DNA of 64,000 bases. Origin: Flammula alnicola. Lineage: Eukaryota > Basidiomycota > Agaricomycetes > Agaricales > Strophariaceae. Location: assembly GCA_015499995.1 (NCBI GenBank), contig JADNRV010000116.1, forward strand, positions 62,001 through 126,000, in the 5' to 3' direction. Position numbers and translations under genes: made by a program. Of the stretch, positions 32,648 to 45,599 are shown in pieces. Position 1 is the stretch's first letter. Every line of letters begins with the position of its first letter. The notes beneath the pieces were generated by a model that was not told the origin of the DNA, made no database searches, and saw only the letters and a program-made list of their open reading frames with translations.

Positions 32648-34386
32648 ATGGGATCCCTCAACTTCCTCTTCTCCCTCTGCGGATGGACATTCATACCCGA
32701 CTTCGCCACCAAACACCTCCTCAACTTCCTCTACCACACCTCCCCCATCCCCCTCCTCAGGGTGGCCCAACCCCAGCCCGGCAGTCGGCAGCACAGGATA
32801 CACTATGCCCTTGCATTCGCCTTCGTCATCTTCAGCTATCTTACTTATACACTATACCAGAGCGCCGCCGCGATGCCGCCCAACTTCTACCAGATCCTCG
32901 GGGTGCCGCCGAACGTGGACGAGAACGGACTGAAGCTTGCGTTTAGGGCTTTTGCGAAGAGGTACCACCCTGACAGGCCGGGCGTGGGCCGGGATGGGCA
33001 GGAGCTGTTCATGCATGTGCGCGATGCGTTCGAGGCGCTGAAGGACCCCGTCGTGCGGTTTGCTTATGATCGGTGCGTGTTTTATTATCGTCTTTAGTCA
33101 TTGTTGTACGCGTTTCTGAGGTATGATATATGGTTAGGTTCGGACCTGACGTTCTTCGATGGCGCCAGCACTGCAAAACGACGCGTGAATTCCTGCGGCA
33201 GGGTCTTATGGTGTCGTCTGGGTACCATATCGTCGCTGGAATTGCTTTGCTCTTCTGGTCTGCTATCGGTCGACCTAGCGTCGTATCCTTCGTGCGTCTG
33301 CCTTTCTATTACAATTTATCAGAAAATTGACACCCCCCACCTATGAACAGTGGCGATACGTCCTCTTCGGCGCCCTATTCGCCGGCGAACTCTCACTTAT
33401 CCTCTCCCCCTTCCCCGGCGCCCCGTCCAATATCTCTCCCCCAACACCGTCCTTCTTCTCGAACTTCCTCTCCTCCTCCTCTTTGATTCCCACTACAAGT
33501 TCATCTTTCCCATCAACCACTCTAATGCCCACATCGTCCATCCTCCAGGTACTCTTCCCAAACAGAGTCCCGTACCAGCACATCCTGTTCCTACACCAGA
33601 TCTTCATGTTCCTGAGCGTCGCGCTGAGCCGCGTCGTGCCACAATTTATTTTCCTCCTGGGCGACGAAGGTGCCAACAATAGCGCGGAAGGACGCAAGCT
33701 CGATGCACTCGAGCGAGAGATCTGGGAGAGGATCTACGGGACGCTCGCTATCGCTGACCGTGAAGGTATGTACACCACCCAATGCACTACACACAACATG
33801 TTAATTAATCGACCTTCCTACAGCCTCGATCATCTTACACACGATCCTCCAATCCATAACCCCCTCCTCCTCTCCCTCAACCGCAAAGCCGACATACCAC
33901 ACCCCAACCCTCGCGCGCATGCACCCCGTCTCCGCGGCCCAATCCACCCAAGCATTCGACGCCCTTACACCCGAGCTGCGCAACCTCGTTGTGGAAGCCA
34001 ACATCAAGAACCAGTCCGCGGGGCCGATCGCCGCTGCGTGGGAGGCGGCGCTCAGGCTGAGGAAGGTCACTCCTCGCGATCCCGCGTCCGGCATGACCAC
34101 CCGCAATTCAAGCTCCAAGACAGACGTGCACGAGCTCGTCGAGACACCAAAGACACTCCGCACGAAGAACTTTTGGGAGAAGGAGGTCGTGGAGGAGGCC
34201 GAATCTGTCGTTGCCCTCGCGGACGCGGCGTCAACTTCAAGTTCGCCTACGGGAGTTGCTGAGTCTACCCAGCAGCTGCGCAGGGTGCCCTCGACGCCGA
34301 GGCTTGGTCGCCATGCGCAGCTCAATGGCAGTCCTACCAAATCGCACTCGCCTGTGCGGAAGGGCTCGTTCGCTGGGGAGTTTTGA
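32648..34386 (+). CDS. membrane-anchored J-domain (Hsp40) co-chaperone
   Basis: Four exons, 32648-33072, 33138-33282, 33351-33765 and 33824-34386, join in frame to 515 residues. A hydrophobic segment (YALAFAFVIFSYLTYTLY) precedes the J-domain: NFYQILGVPPNVDENGLKLA and then the essential HPD motif at 32964-32972 (RYHPDRPG), followed by FEALKDPVVRFAYDRF. Further hydrophobic stretches follow (YHIVAGIALLFWSAIG, WRYVLFGALFAGELSLIL, and one near HILFLHQIFMFLSVAL). The C-terminal ~190 residues are polar and probably cytosolic. J-proteins stimulate Hsp70 ATPase; with several membrane segments this one likely works at the ER or another endomembrane. The intron 2 acceptor was chosen as the one that keeps the frame. 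Confidence 0.8.
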
Positions 34387-35405
34387 TCTATATGTTGAGC
34401 TGTTATACCGTTATACTGATATAAGAGTGCTTTTTTCGGACGGATATGCTATTGTTTTTTTATATATTACATTGCTCGCTATCTGACTTTATTTTTTTGA
34501 TTTCGAGGAGCTGCGTGTATTTCTGTAAGTTTGTGTAGATGTTTTGATAGGAAATGTAACTTTATCGAACCAAAAAGATCACCATCAGCAATCTGCAGTA
34601 GCATTATTATTGGAATAGGAAAAGCAGAGACCTCCGCGCAGCTTCCACTAATAGTTTAGAGGATGCTGCCGCCAACTTACATAAACACTGAGCCCTCGCC
34701 TGCCCTCGCGTCGTCTGCCCGTCAGTATTTCTGACGAACCCCCCGCGACACGTGCCATCAAGAACCTGTCCGACTTTTGGTCACACTTGCGCCTATCTCG
34801 CATGCTTCTGCCTGGAGGTTTTTTCTCTTGCTGCTCTGCTTTGGTGACTGCCCAGTACCGCGACGATAAAGCGGATTGGCCGTCTCGAGGTGGCGTACAC
34901 TGCCATAACAATACTTAGCGTCTAACCTACCTGGCACCAAATCCCACGAAACGACATTTGATTGCGCTGAATGGCATGGGAGTCCAACAAACTATCACAT
35001 CTTCTGTCTGTTACGATCCTAGACTCTAACTGAGATACATCTAGGCGATATCGAATAGATTGAGCACTATTACTATCTCCTGTCAAGCTCGGTCAATCTT
35101 GGAGACTGCATTCACCCTGTCTGTTATACATCACATCGACTCACATCGACTCTTTGGACGGTATAGGATCTAGATCTAGGTCTTACCTGGGAATCGCAAT
35201 TCCCCCCCGAACTTCGTGGTCATGAAGTTTTCAATTTCTCACTCCTATCGGTCTAATTCTGTCATTGTTAGATGCATGTGGGATGCCTGGGGTTATCTCA
35301 ATTGTGATAATGTCACCTATACATCATCGTGGAGCACGGCTATAAAGAAGGAGTGATCTAAATCAGAAACTCGCCCATTCCTTCTGCTATTCAACCGCGA
35401 TCGCG
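34387..35405. other. intergenic region upstream of the P450 gene
   Basis: No gene recognised. A short direct duplication (ACATCGACTC twice, near 35132-35152) and the P450 TATA box at the right end are the only features noted. Confidence 0.5.
35341..35346 (+). promoter_or_regulatory. TATA box of the P450 gene
   Basis: TATAAA 60-65 bp upstream of the ATG at 35406, in a position consistent with a short 5' leader. Confidence 0.55.
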
Positions 35406-37570
35406 ATGAATGTACTAGTCTCTCTCGCTATTGTGTTCTTGATAGCTGCGATATTGAACAAACTCGTGAAATCTTTAACGACAAGTGGAAGACGAGCACC
35501 CTATCCTCCTGGACCAAAACCAAGATTTTTGGTCGGGAATGCGTTCGATTTGCCCTCCCATTATTCTCCTCAAGTATACATGGAATGGGGGAAGAAGTAC
35601 AATAGTATGTGCGACATTCATTTAGTATATATTACAAGCCTGATCACTATCGATACAGGCAATATTCTCTATGCAAGCGCCCTCGGAAATCACATAGTTG
35701 TCCTCAATAAGCGCGAAGACGCAGACGAACTATTCGAAACACGATCTAAAATGTATTCCGACAGGCCTGTGATACCCATGGTTAAAATGTATGTCTTTAG
35801 TGGAAGTTGGAAATTAACCATAATATGACATTCTGCATAGGATGGGGTGGGAAGGGAACGTCGCTCTCATTCCATACGGCGATGACTGGCGGATCCACCG
35901 AAAGATTTGCCAACAAAACTTTCGTCAAGAAGCTGCGCCCAAGTACCACCCAATTCAACTGGACAAGGTAAAGCAATTCCTACGAGGCCTGCTAGAGAGC
36001 CCGGAAAGATTCGAGGATCACAGCAAATTGTACGTTTCCCAATATATTCAAGGATAATCGATAAATGTCGACAAGGTAATCTAGGTTCTCCGTCTCGATT
36101 CCCATGTTCACAATGTACGGCTACAATATCGAATCCTTGGACGATCGTTGCATCAAAGCAGCGGACGAGAGCGTCGTCCTTGCCGCGACCCTAGTTCTGC
36201 CAGGATCAAGCCTCGTCAATGTTTTTCCATTGCTCCGACACATACCAGCATGGTTCCCAGGAGCCACCTCTCATAAAGCTGCGGCTAAGGTTAAGAAACT
36301 GACAGAGGAGGTGATTACATCACCTATGGACACCCTCAAGAAACGCATGGTCAGTGGTAGAATCAACGGCTGCGGGTATTTCGAGTCTGGCGGCTGAGTT
36401 TTCACCTATGTCTTTAGGTGGATCCGGACGATGAAGTTCCCTCGTCGCTTGTTTCAAATTTTCTGGAAAAGAAGGCGACTTTTGGTGCTTCCGAGAAAGA
36501 AGAACTTGAAATCAGCAACGTAGCTTACACGGTCTATGGGGGTACGTATACCGTTTTCTAATTCGCCGTTCTTACCTTAACATCAAAGTTTGGGACCAGC
36601 CGCTTCGGATACGGTGAGCTCCTGACATATGTAACACGGTTAGTAATCATGACACTATGTTTGAATAGACGATATCTGCGACGACAACATTTTTCTATGC
36701 GATGGCCATACACCCAGAGGTACAACGGAAGGCTCAAGAGGAGATTGACCGCGTTGTTGGCTTCGCGCGTCTTCCGGATTTCAGGGATCGACCATCGCTT
36801 CCGTACATCGACGCAATATATCGAGAAGTATTGCGATGGAGACCTCCCGTTCCGCTCGCAGTACCTCATAAGCTTACCGAAGATGACTATTACAAGGGAT
36901 ACCTCATCCCGAAAGGTAAATCCACTTCACACATACTGTCACATTACTAGACTACCCCGCCTTACAGGAGCAACTGTCCTCGGGAACATATGGTCCGTAT
37001 GATTTTTCGACCTGAAATCCTTGCACTGTATTGTCCTCATCTCCCACTTATTAGGGCCATGACCCACGATGAAGACGTATACCCGGACCCCTACAGCTTT
37101 AAGCCTGAGAGGTTTTTGGACGCCACGGGCAATCTGAATGACGATAACCATATCCTCGCGTACGGGTTTGGACGAAGGTGAATATGCCGAACTTCGCGAG
37201 AAGACTTAACTTATGTTCTTTTTTTAATAGAGCATGTGTTGGGAAATATGTCGCCAGCTCGACAGTGAGTATCGTCCCCTGATAAGGATTTGGATTCGTG
37301 GCTAATTTCAGTTTCGCTCAGATGTGGTTATTAATTGCCTCGTCACTGGCTACGTTTAACATACGGAAGGCCAAAGACGAATTTGGAAAAGAAATTGAAA
37401 TCGAGGACGACTATGTTGACTATGGCGGCCTCCAGTGCGTTCAAAACTTTGTACATAAAAACGTTGTGCGATTTACACGTCCCTCCAGACACAAGAAGCA
37501 CTTCCAGTGTTCCATCACCCCAAGATCCCAGACAACTAGGCAGCTAGTAGCGGAAGGGACTGAAATTTAG
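35406..37570 (+). CDS. cytochrome P450 monooxygenase
   Basis: Eleven exons (35406-35604, 35659-35788, 35841-36029, 36085-36349, 36418-36541, 36600-36613, 36669-36915, 36968-36992, 37055-37177, 37231-37264, 37322-37570) join in frame to 532 residues. The N-terminal hydrophobic anchor (LAIVFLIAAILNKLV) is followed by the hinge RAPYPPGPKP. The I-helix motif is AASDT, encoded by the 14-nt sixth exon, then TISATTTFFYAM. The ExxR motif is EVLR, the PERF region reads PERFLDATG, and the heme loop FGRRACVGK carries the cysteine ligand, split by the ninth intron. All core motifs are present, so it is probably active; the pattern is that of the CYP64-like/Agaricomycete group with unknown substrate. Confidence 0.9.
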
Positions 37571-37702
37571 GATAAATATCAACTTCTTCGGGAGCATTCC
37601 TGGAGGACATTGCTGAGAACCATAAATTATTCATATAGGATAGTTGTACTGGAACATGGTTTTGCGACCTAGCTCCAGCTCTAATGCTATGCAAGTGCAA
37701 GA

Positions 37703-37728
37703 TCAGTACTCAGTACTCAGTACTCAGT
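37703..37728. repeat. short tandem repeat (AGTACTC)n
   Basis: Three and a half direct copies of a 7-bp unit, seen directly. Confidence 0.85.
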
Positions 37729-38092
37729 CGAGATCCGATTTTCCCTGTTGCTCACCAAACTTGACCGTTATCTTATCTTGATCTTATCTTCATGGTTTAT
37801 CTAATAGACATCTGCGCGAATCAACTCAGTCTTCAAACCTCTCCAAACCCTCCCAACTTGAACCTTTAAGCTATGGTTTAAAATGCAACCTCCTCATGGA
37901 GAACCTCGTCCAAGAGTACAGAAATCATTAATGCTCTGGTCCAGCAACGAAAACCAAGATTAGCCGACCGAGTGGATACCGGCGTCGCATTAATCGCACT
38001 GTATATGCGACCTGAAATAAAGCCGTACTGGCTCACGATCGATTCGAGAGTTCAATGCATTCACTGGCACAACATGTACATAGACCATTTTC

Positions 38093-38211
38093 GGGAACAT
38101 CTGGTCGGTATATTCCCGCAATCAGGACTCCCGTACTTACTATTGTACTGTTTTCCCGCCGAGTTGTAGGGCCATGACACATAACGAACATCGGTATCCT
38201 GACCCTCACAG
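38093..38211 (+). pseudogene. cytochrome P450 relic
   Basis: The sequence GGGAACATCTGGTCGGTATA corresponds to the exon 8 end and donor of the upstream P450 (GGGAACATATGGTCCGTATG). After intron-like DNA it continues TAGGGCCATGACACATAACG, then encodes residues matching AMTHDEDVYPDP (here AMTHNEHRYPDP) and stops at TAG. Only about 120 bp with the exon 8/9 junction is preserved. It is a degenerate fragment of a duplicated P450. Confidence 0.7.
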
Positions 38212-38641
38212 ATAGACGAGGAGGATTGAAGTTGTTCGCGGCAGAGTTACTATCGTTGTTGGTATTTTTAGTAGCAGGGATTGTTGTTGCTGCTGCTTGA
38301 ATAGCTTCTCCCATGGGATCGTCAACAGGTTGCCATGAAGTAGGAATTGATTGTAAATGCCGTTCAGCGTCAAAATTGCTGCCCAAGTCAGTAATCATAC
38401 AGAAGGCGCCAATGCCGCGTCCGATTCTAGTCGTAATATGTAGATTACAATGCATAGTGTGTCTATATACAAGCATGTGAGATCGAGTAACCCAAAAGAT
38501 CGAATGCAAATATGCCACTGCCCCATCCCAAAAAAACCTATCCCTCCTCCCTCGCTCGTAAACTCATAAAAATGCCATCCATCATCATCGTAAAAAGTAG
38601 TGTATCCATTAGATGTGTCGTGTCGCCCTGTCTTGCGTTTT

Positions 38642-41600
38642 TCATTGAGAACCCAACAGCAAGCTCGGTTCTCGCATACGTGTGCCCTCCACGATGGCCA
38701 TAGCGTCGGCGACGTTTTCTCGGAAGGCATCGGCGCCCAGAAGTTCGTATATGCCAGCCTTGGCGAATGTCGTTTGCACGCGCGGACGGAGATGAGTGAT
38801 GAATAGTCCAACACCCCGACTCTAATAAAAAAAGCTTGCATAAGCAAAAAGGGTTATTAATTACTATCGAAAGACGGTTAACTTGCCTTATATTCATCAA
38901 ATAGTTCATAGAATATTTGTGCAGCGCTATTTCCAGGAAGAGTGGGGTGTAAGACGAAGTCGATATGTTAACGATCACTTGACTTACGAGGCATCACATT
39001 TATCCACATCAGCCAGATGAAAGACTAATACGGAGGCCTGCTCTCGCCTAGGCTCCTCAGAAGGATGCAGTCTATCAACCCCGTATAACTCCAATCGTCG
39101 CAACCTCTCTAAATAAGGTGGAGAGATGATCAGAAGGCATACAACAAACGGAATACAGGAAAAACAAACCCTTCAATTGAGCAGTATTAGCTGAAGGTTA
39201 TAGTCATTAGTTGGATGCTAGACTTGGAACCCAAGGATTAAACGACTAACCAAAGTCTAAATTTTCACGAATACGAATAATCAAAGCCCCCGGAACACTC
39301 TCCTCCGCTTCAGGATTTTCTTTAAGAGGTTTCCAACGATCGGTTCCAGGAATGCGGCCCTGCAATGCACCCCCAACAATTAGTTCAAACCCATCTCAAT
39401 GATATACACATAAAATCTCACTAATATCGTCATTCTCGTCTTCGACGAACGATGGACTACCATAAGCAACGAAATAACCAAGCTAACGACCACTCCGACT
39501 TCGATATTCCAAATAATCGAGAGGAAGAACGTCAACGACATGAGCGTTAGGTCGACCCAGGCTCCCATACTGAAGATATCGTGAGTCAAAGAAATGATGT
39601 ATATTTCAGGGTAAATACTAACCGCCAGTAGTAAAGCACATCATGAGGCGTCTCGGCGAGCAGCGAGAAGACAACGAGGCCGATACTAGGCAAGTCATTA
39701 GTCAATAAAGGTTCTCCTAGGACAGATGCAGAACAACATACATTACCGCCAAAACACATTTAGGGAGGTAATATAACCATGGAAGGAGGAAAAAGGTCGC
39801 CAACAGAATAACTCCTGAACAGACAAGCGATGCCATCTGGGTACGACCGCCAACATCTCCATTAATTCGTGATCTTAGACAAAAGAGTCAAGGAAACGAC
39901 GTTGGTCGATGACGAAGACCACTTTACCTTGTAATTGACCCAAAGGCTGGCAATGTCCCAGGAACGAAGGAGCCAGCCAAGTTGGCAGCTCCAAGCGCAA
40001 CAAGCTCGCGGTTAGGACTGATAGAGTATCCAAACCGTGCAGCATTCTGCTTCGCCGCCACGATACTATCCAGAAAACCGACCACAGCAATCAGACTATA
40101 GTTTGAAGACCAGTAAGTCAGTACCAAGAAAGGGACGCAAATTAACTGTGGGGGTGCTGACCAAGCAGTGGAAGTTGTACGATGCAGGAACTTCAGGTTG
40201 GACCGCTTGAGCGGGAACTGGATGAGAGAATTGCCGGTATGGACATCTACATCGCCCAAAATGTCCACGCCATCCACATCCCATCGGAACTCGCCTGAAA
40301 GAACTGCATATATGCGCGTTAACTGACAAGTTTTACGTTAAAAAGGATAAAAGGAACTTACGTGTAGAAGCCACGACCACGACGAGGACTTCTGGGATGC
40401 GGTATATGTACCAAGCATTTTTGAATCGATTTTTCACGGATCTCAGGGCTACAAGAGAGAATAGCGCAGAGAAGCTGATTGCTGTCGTGAGATAATGGGA
40501 GCGGGTGAATGCATTGCGGACCAGGAATGCAAATTTTTCCAGTGTGGTTTGCGGATCTGTCTCGTGTATCACTTTACTGAGACCTAGCATTGGAATGAAC
40601 TGTTCGCTGCAGAATATGATTAGTTATCAAAAAATACATGCATATATGCGCGAAAAGAGGGTGCTTACATCATGATCACGACTGCAACTGCTGTGATAAA
40701 GCCTCGCAGGAGAGCACGGCTCAGCACGACATCAATGAACCCTAGTCTGAAGAATCCAAGGAGAAACGATATTAGTCCGACCTGTAAGACAGGGTCAGCC
40801 GAAATGAGATTGATTTAGCGCTAAAACCCACCTGTAGTGTTATTACGGTTGCGACACCCAGCCCCAGTAGATCCGCCTCTCCGCTATGAGGGTCTGGATA
40901 TTCATGACGGATCTCTGAAATAGCCTGTCCAAGGAGAAGACTCAGGGCAGCCTCCGGAGCGACATTAAGTTGTCTCGATGTTCCAAGTAACGCGTATGCC
41001 ATCCCAGGTATCGATGCTGAGAACTAAAGGGACAGAGTAAGAGGCTTCATCGACGCAAGACAAGTGACCACGAACCAATCCTGTGACCGGACTCAGCTTT
41101 GCGAGTGATGATGCATAGCTGACGGACTGCGGGATAAGCATGGAAGCAACCGTGATACCGGCCAGGAAGTCTCCGCCAAACCTTGAGTTAGATAGCGCGT
41201 CAATGTATGATCCGGGAGTGTGTCTGAGGGACAAGACGTACAGCGAGAGCGAATAATTTGGTATCCATGCAACGGAGGGTATATAGTACTTGACTCGCTT
41301 GATAAATGTCGATTGGCGTCGTTGTAATGGCGGTGATTTTTGCCCTGTGGAATATCAAGAGGGCCAATTAGCAATTGAATTCCAGGAGCACTTTGGCTGT
41401 TCGTGCTGGCAGATCAACACCAAAATCCGCTGTGCGAGGTCGTGAAGAGGTCAAAAGGCAAAATCCACGCATACCGCCTATTGGTGGCGTCACCGCGCCA
41501 TACGGGTCACCCCTCTCCACGTCCAACAGCGTCGTCCTTTCTTCGATGTCCTGTGGAGTCGACGGTATAACCGCGTCGATTCCCATTATTGAGCTCGTGG

Positions 41601-41682
41601 AGGCTGCCGATGATGCGACAGCGCTAGCTGCGTGCTTGGATAGTAACCTTAGGTCCGGGTTGCGCACTGGAGTCCCGCTCAT
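38642..41682 (-). CDS. SulP (SLC26) anion transporter with STAS domain
   Basis: A gene of roughly a dozen exons from the ATG at 41682 to the TGA at 38642. After a cytosolic N-terminus, typical SulP segments appear in order: YIPSVAWIPNYSLSL and FGGDFLAGITVASMLIPQSV, then GLFSASIPGMAYALLGTSRQ, LISFLLGFFRLGFIDVVLSR, GFLDSIVAAKQNAARFGYSI, SPNRELVALGAANLAGSFVP, and WNIEVGVVVSLVISLLMVVH. A C-terminal STAS domain follows (VLVFHLADVDKCDAS, AQIFYELFDEYKSRGVGLFI, AGIYELLGADAFRENV). SulP proteins move sulfate or related anions across the plasma or vacuolar membrane. The intron at 38822-38886 has a GC donor (AAG|GCAAGT). The exon 1/2 junction near 41420 is uncertain. Confidence 0.85.
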
Positions 41683-44600
41683 GAAAAAGGAGGCTATATG
41701 TATACGAGTTGGAAAAGTCGAGTGTGGGTTAATCGCCTCAGTCTCTCAGCCAATGACGACACTGCCATCGCATATTATTCCCACGCCGTCAAAGTGAAGC
41801 ACTTTCGAACTAACGAGCCCTTTCGGAAGTTCGGATCAACTGCAGTGAAATTCGGCATTGGATTATGTATATGAACATTCAGGAGTAGTCCTGATACAAG
41901 TCTGCTGAAAGCGATGCCATGGAGGCCGAGCATAAAATGTACATCCATATTTTCGTTTGTCCTTCATTCTCGACATACTGGTTACTTTTTCAGATCAGGA
42001 TAACATCTTGTCCAGGTTCTGGATTAAGGCGAGCTGTCGACTATACTTACACCCATTTACTGATTATTTCCGATATGCTTTCAGCCTACATATAGGCTAT
42101 GGCGTCCGCCAACACTGCCATCACAATTAGCGCGGTGATCGATGGTGCATTACAACTTTCTCTCTTTTCTAATCGGCCCATAAAGTCTAGTCTCCCGTAG
42201 TCAGACTTACAAAGTCCGTGTCTTTTTTTAGTGGGGGAGAACGACACTTCATATGTACATAAAGTCCGGTTCGACACATCAGTGAATTTCCAGATCATAC
42301 ACCCGAACCTTCGGAAGGTCGAGCAAGAAATTGTGAAGCTGGACATGAATAAGAGAAATAACGGCAACGGCCACAAGGACACGGTGTCTGAATCTAAGAC
42401 TCTGATTGAAAAGTTGTTGAAAAGCGGAAAATGTATTGAATGCTCGACGCCCCCTAGCCAGAAGCTGGATTTCTAGAAAGCGCCACCAATTGTATGTGTA
42501 CAGCCTGGCAGAACAGGCCTGGCAGAGCACGGCTGGTTGAATACATGTCAAGCCACCGTGCAGGACTCGGACGATCGCAGGACGTTCAAAGCGTAGACAT
42601 AATCATTCTAAGAATGAAATAAAGAATTCGGTTTTGCCGTTAGTACTGTATGTGTGTAACAAAGAACAGTACCAACAACGAATTCCGATCTTTCACTTAT
42701 TTTCATTCGTATGAAACCTCTCGGGCAGCCCTCAGCGATTACAAGATTGCGGCACGGAAAAGGTGTCGAGCGGGATCCCTCGGTTCTTGGAGATTGGCTA
42801 CCCTGGGCTGGTCCGACAGTCGCAAGCCGTGTGGTGGTTGGCGGAAGATCCGGAAGAACCCTCAGCCAAAATACCGACGATGGTGGGCAAAACCTTACAT
42901 AAAAATTCAAAGCACGGCAGGATAAGCGCTAAAAGGAGTTCCCAGACCAAGCTTTTGAAGCTCTCCACATTCCTCGACGCGGCGAGGACCAAAGTGGATT
43001 ATGAAAGAATAAAGTCTGAGGTGATTGGGGACCTCATGGCAAAGAACTACTATTACACATAAATGATGCTGACGGTGTTTCGACTCAACAAGTGGGAACT
43101 TGCCGCATCGGTGAGATCGTCGTTTCCGTGGGCAAACCCAAAAAACAAAAGCAACAAACACTAGGCCCAAGAATCGTCGGCAAGAATTCCGACATGACCT
43201 TACACCCTTCTTTCCGACACATCTCGTCCTTGCAGACATCCAAACCCAGCCCTCATCGACAGTCCGCCCACACGATATCAAAGAAAATGTTCCCAATTAG
43301 ACCACCAATGCGCCATGCTAAAGCCGTCCATTCGAAAGGTAGTCACTGCAAGATAGCCCCTGATATGTCTATTTTTTCTCCACGAAACGCTCAAACACTC
43401 AATGATGAATCGCTTCCAAGCCAAGTATCCAACGCTTCCCCTCCAGAAGCCCTCTTGGATAGTGTAAGAGTCTTTCAGTGCGATTCGACAATCTGGCAAT
43501 TTGTGGAACACGGTGGAATGACTCCCAAGAGATCCACGTTTTAGCCGTTGTTGGTGAGTTATGTCCTTGATGGATACGGTGTAGAATCAAGGCCTCCTTT
43601 TTTTCACAGCAAGACAGATCGATTATGACAGGGCAGCACAAGTCATCGGAGACACGGAATCCGCTGACAGCCTTGGAGGTGCCACTAGCAAGCTGCAGGT
43701 CCATTGAGGCCCCCCAGGAGGTGAGCTAATAAGCATCCATCTAGGAAAAGCCAAATTATGAGGTGTTGACCAGGTCCTGTAGCCAGACGAAAATGTCGAA
43801 AGGAATGTATTGCCCTAGCCCAAGATCGGCCGATACCACCGTGAGTAGGTTCTCAAGAAGTCAAGAAAAGCACATAAGCTTGACTTCACCAATTTCTTCC
43901 TTCTTGGACGAGAGCCATTGGGTTGCGGACAGTCCCGCGCGACGGTATGTGTCCACCTATAATTCTTATGTCCCATCATCGTGCCCCGGATATTCGACTA
44001 GGCTGAAAGTCACATAAAATTCCCCGTCCGTTTCTAAACGCTTGACCGCCTGCCGCTCTCCATCCTATTTACCATGCTTGGCTGAAATATCTTTCGTTTC
44101 GAAAAGAGAATTCAGTGAGCATATTACCATGGGAATGGAGGCGTCAGGCTGCCAATTATGCGTTAGGATGCGCGGGTGGACCGGGGTCTAGACTCTGGAA
44201 CTGGGCTAACCTCCAGTTATCGTGCCTGACAGTGTTGAACAAGACTCAGGCGGCGACCTGGGTGCTCCTGGGTGGCCAGAGAGCCTGTGGATGTGGATGG
44301 ACTTGGAGAGCGAGAGATACTCCTCGCAGGCGCAGGCTATGGCCTGCTCAATCGATTTGATTATGAACAATTGGCACCCCCTAGAAGTGTGTTGTTCGTC
44401 TCTTTGTGGCGAATGGGCGGTGTCTGCATGCCCGACAGCCCACTTCAAGACTTGGTTTGACATTACTAAATGCCATGCAGGACATTCGAACCGGCCATCG
44501 CTGCCAAGGCACAGAAAAATCGGAGGGCCTTGAGCTCGAGGATATCGAAAACTGGCTGAGAACGGCAGACTAGACCGTTCTGACAACCGTTGTCAGCCCA

Positions 44601-45599
44601 GCCCACCTTTGCGATGGTACGGGGCCGCCTTCTTTTGTCGATAACAGGGTATTTCGTGCAACCTAACAGCATTTTGTCGAGAACAGAAAGGAGGTTGAGG
44701 TCAAGGTAAAACGAAATTGATCTGAATTGTTGTGGCGCGTTGGCACGCACCAATCAAGCACCAATTTGACCAATAATGCCATGCACGTTCTGGCTGAGTT
44801 TCGATTTTTCTCCTTTCTTTCCACCTTCTGACGATTTTCTTTTACCATAGGTGTCTTATATGAGCGACCACGTACCAGAATTTGGATCATGGCCACAACT
44901 TACAGCCCACTATTCCTGAGGATCAGGCTGCAATATGGAGTACATGCCATGGTTAGTGACAGATCATCTTAAACCGCCATACGAAAAACGCACTTAAATA
45001 TGTCTAGTAGAGGTCAAGCCCAGCAGGCTCGCTTGTAAGTAGTTTGTATTGCGTCTTGACGATGCCGCCGATGCTATATAGACAAATTCGAAATAGCCCA
45101 GGGTGATATAGGGTGATATGCTGCGGTTCCTTCCTTCGAAGCTCAGCAGGCCCAGAACCAGCGCTACATTGTTGATGACAGCAATTCTTGATATTCTTGA
45201 GAACCAACACACGCCGCACTCGCCTAAGTACTGCTTCAATGGCTTCGGTCAATGCCCCTCTCCGGTCCGCCAACCCTCGCCTATGCCGAACAGACGCTTA
45301 GAGCTTCTTTTCGCGTAAATTCATCCTCTCCACCAACATCGCTTGGCTGGCCGACTTCAAAAAAGACTTTCAATATAGAGGAGCACATGTTTCGTGCGTC
45401 ATTGGGACCTTCTCCCCGAGTGAAGTCACTTTTGTTGACAACGAGGTACGTTCGGTCCGCCCGTCTTGCCACCTGACTCATTTTTTTCCGTTTCTATAGG
45501 CATACGAAGAACATAAAATCTGGACATGCGCGATGAAATCCATCTTAGCATCTTTCTGAAGTATAACTGTCAATACCTGCCTGCAGCAAAAAAAAACCA
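41683..45599. other. 3.9-kb stretch with no recognisable gene
   Basis: Short frames on both strands, none with a family motif or consistent splice structure. The longest plausible ones (42231-42476 plus; 42763-43062 plus, ending DLMAKNYYYT; 44206-44586 minus) have no convincing start context or partner exons. It could be decayed DNA or contain non-coding transcripts. Confidence 0.45.

Larger units (their letters stand above)
37571..38641. other. intergenic region with a P450 relic and an AGTACTC repeat
   Basis: Apart from the relic at 38093-38211 and a short tandem repeat at 37703-37728 (AGTACTC about 3.5 times), no gene was recognised. The 3' UTR of the SulP gene lies at the right end. Confidence 0.55.

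Noticed and set aside
44206..44586. Overlapping frames on both strands
   Set aside because: Neither strand shows a family motif or splice structure; composition is Cys/Trp-rich as in random GC-balanced DNA.
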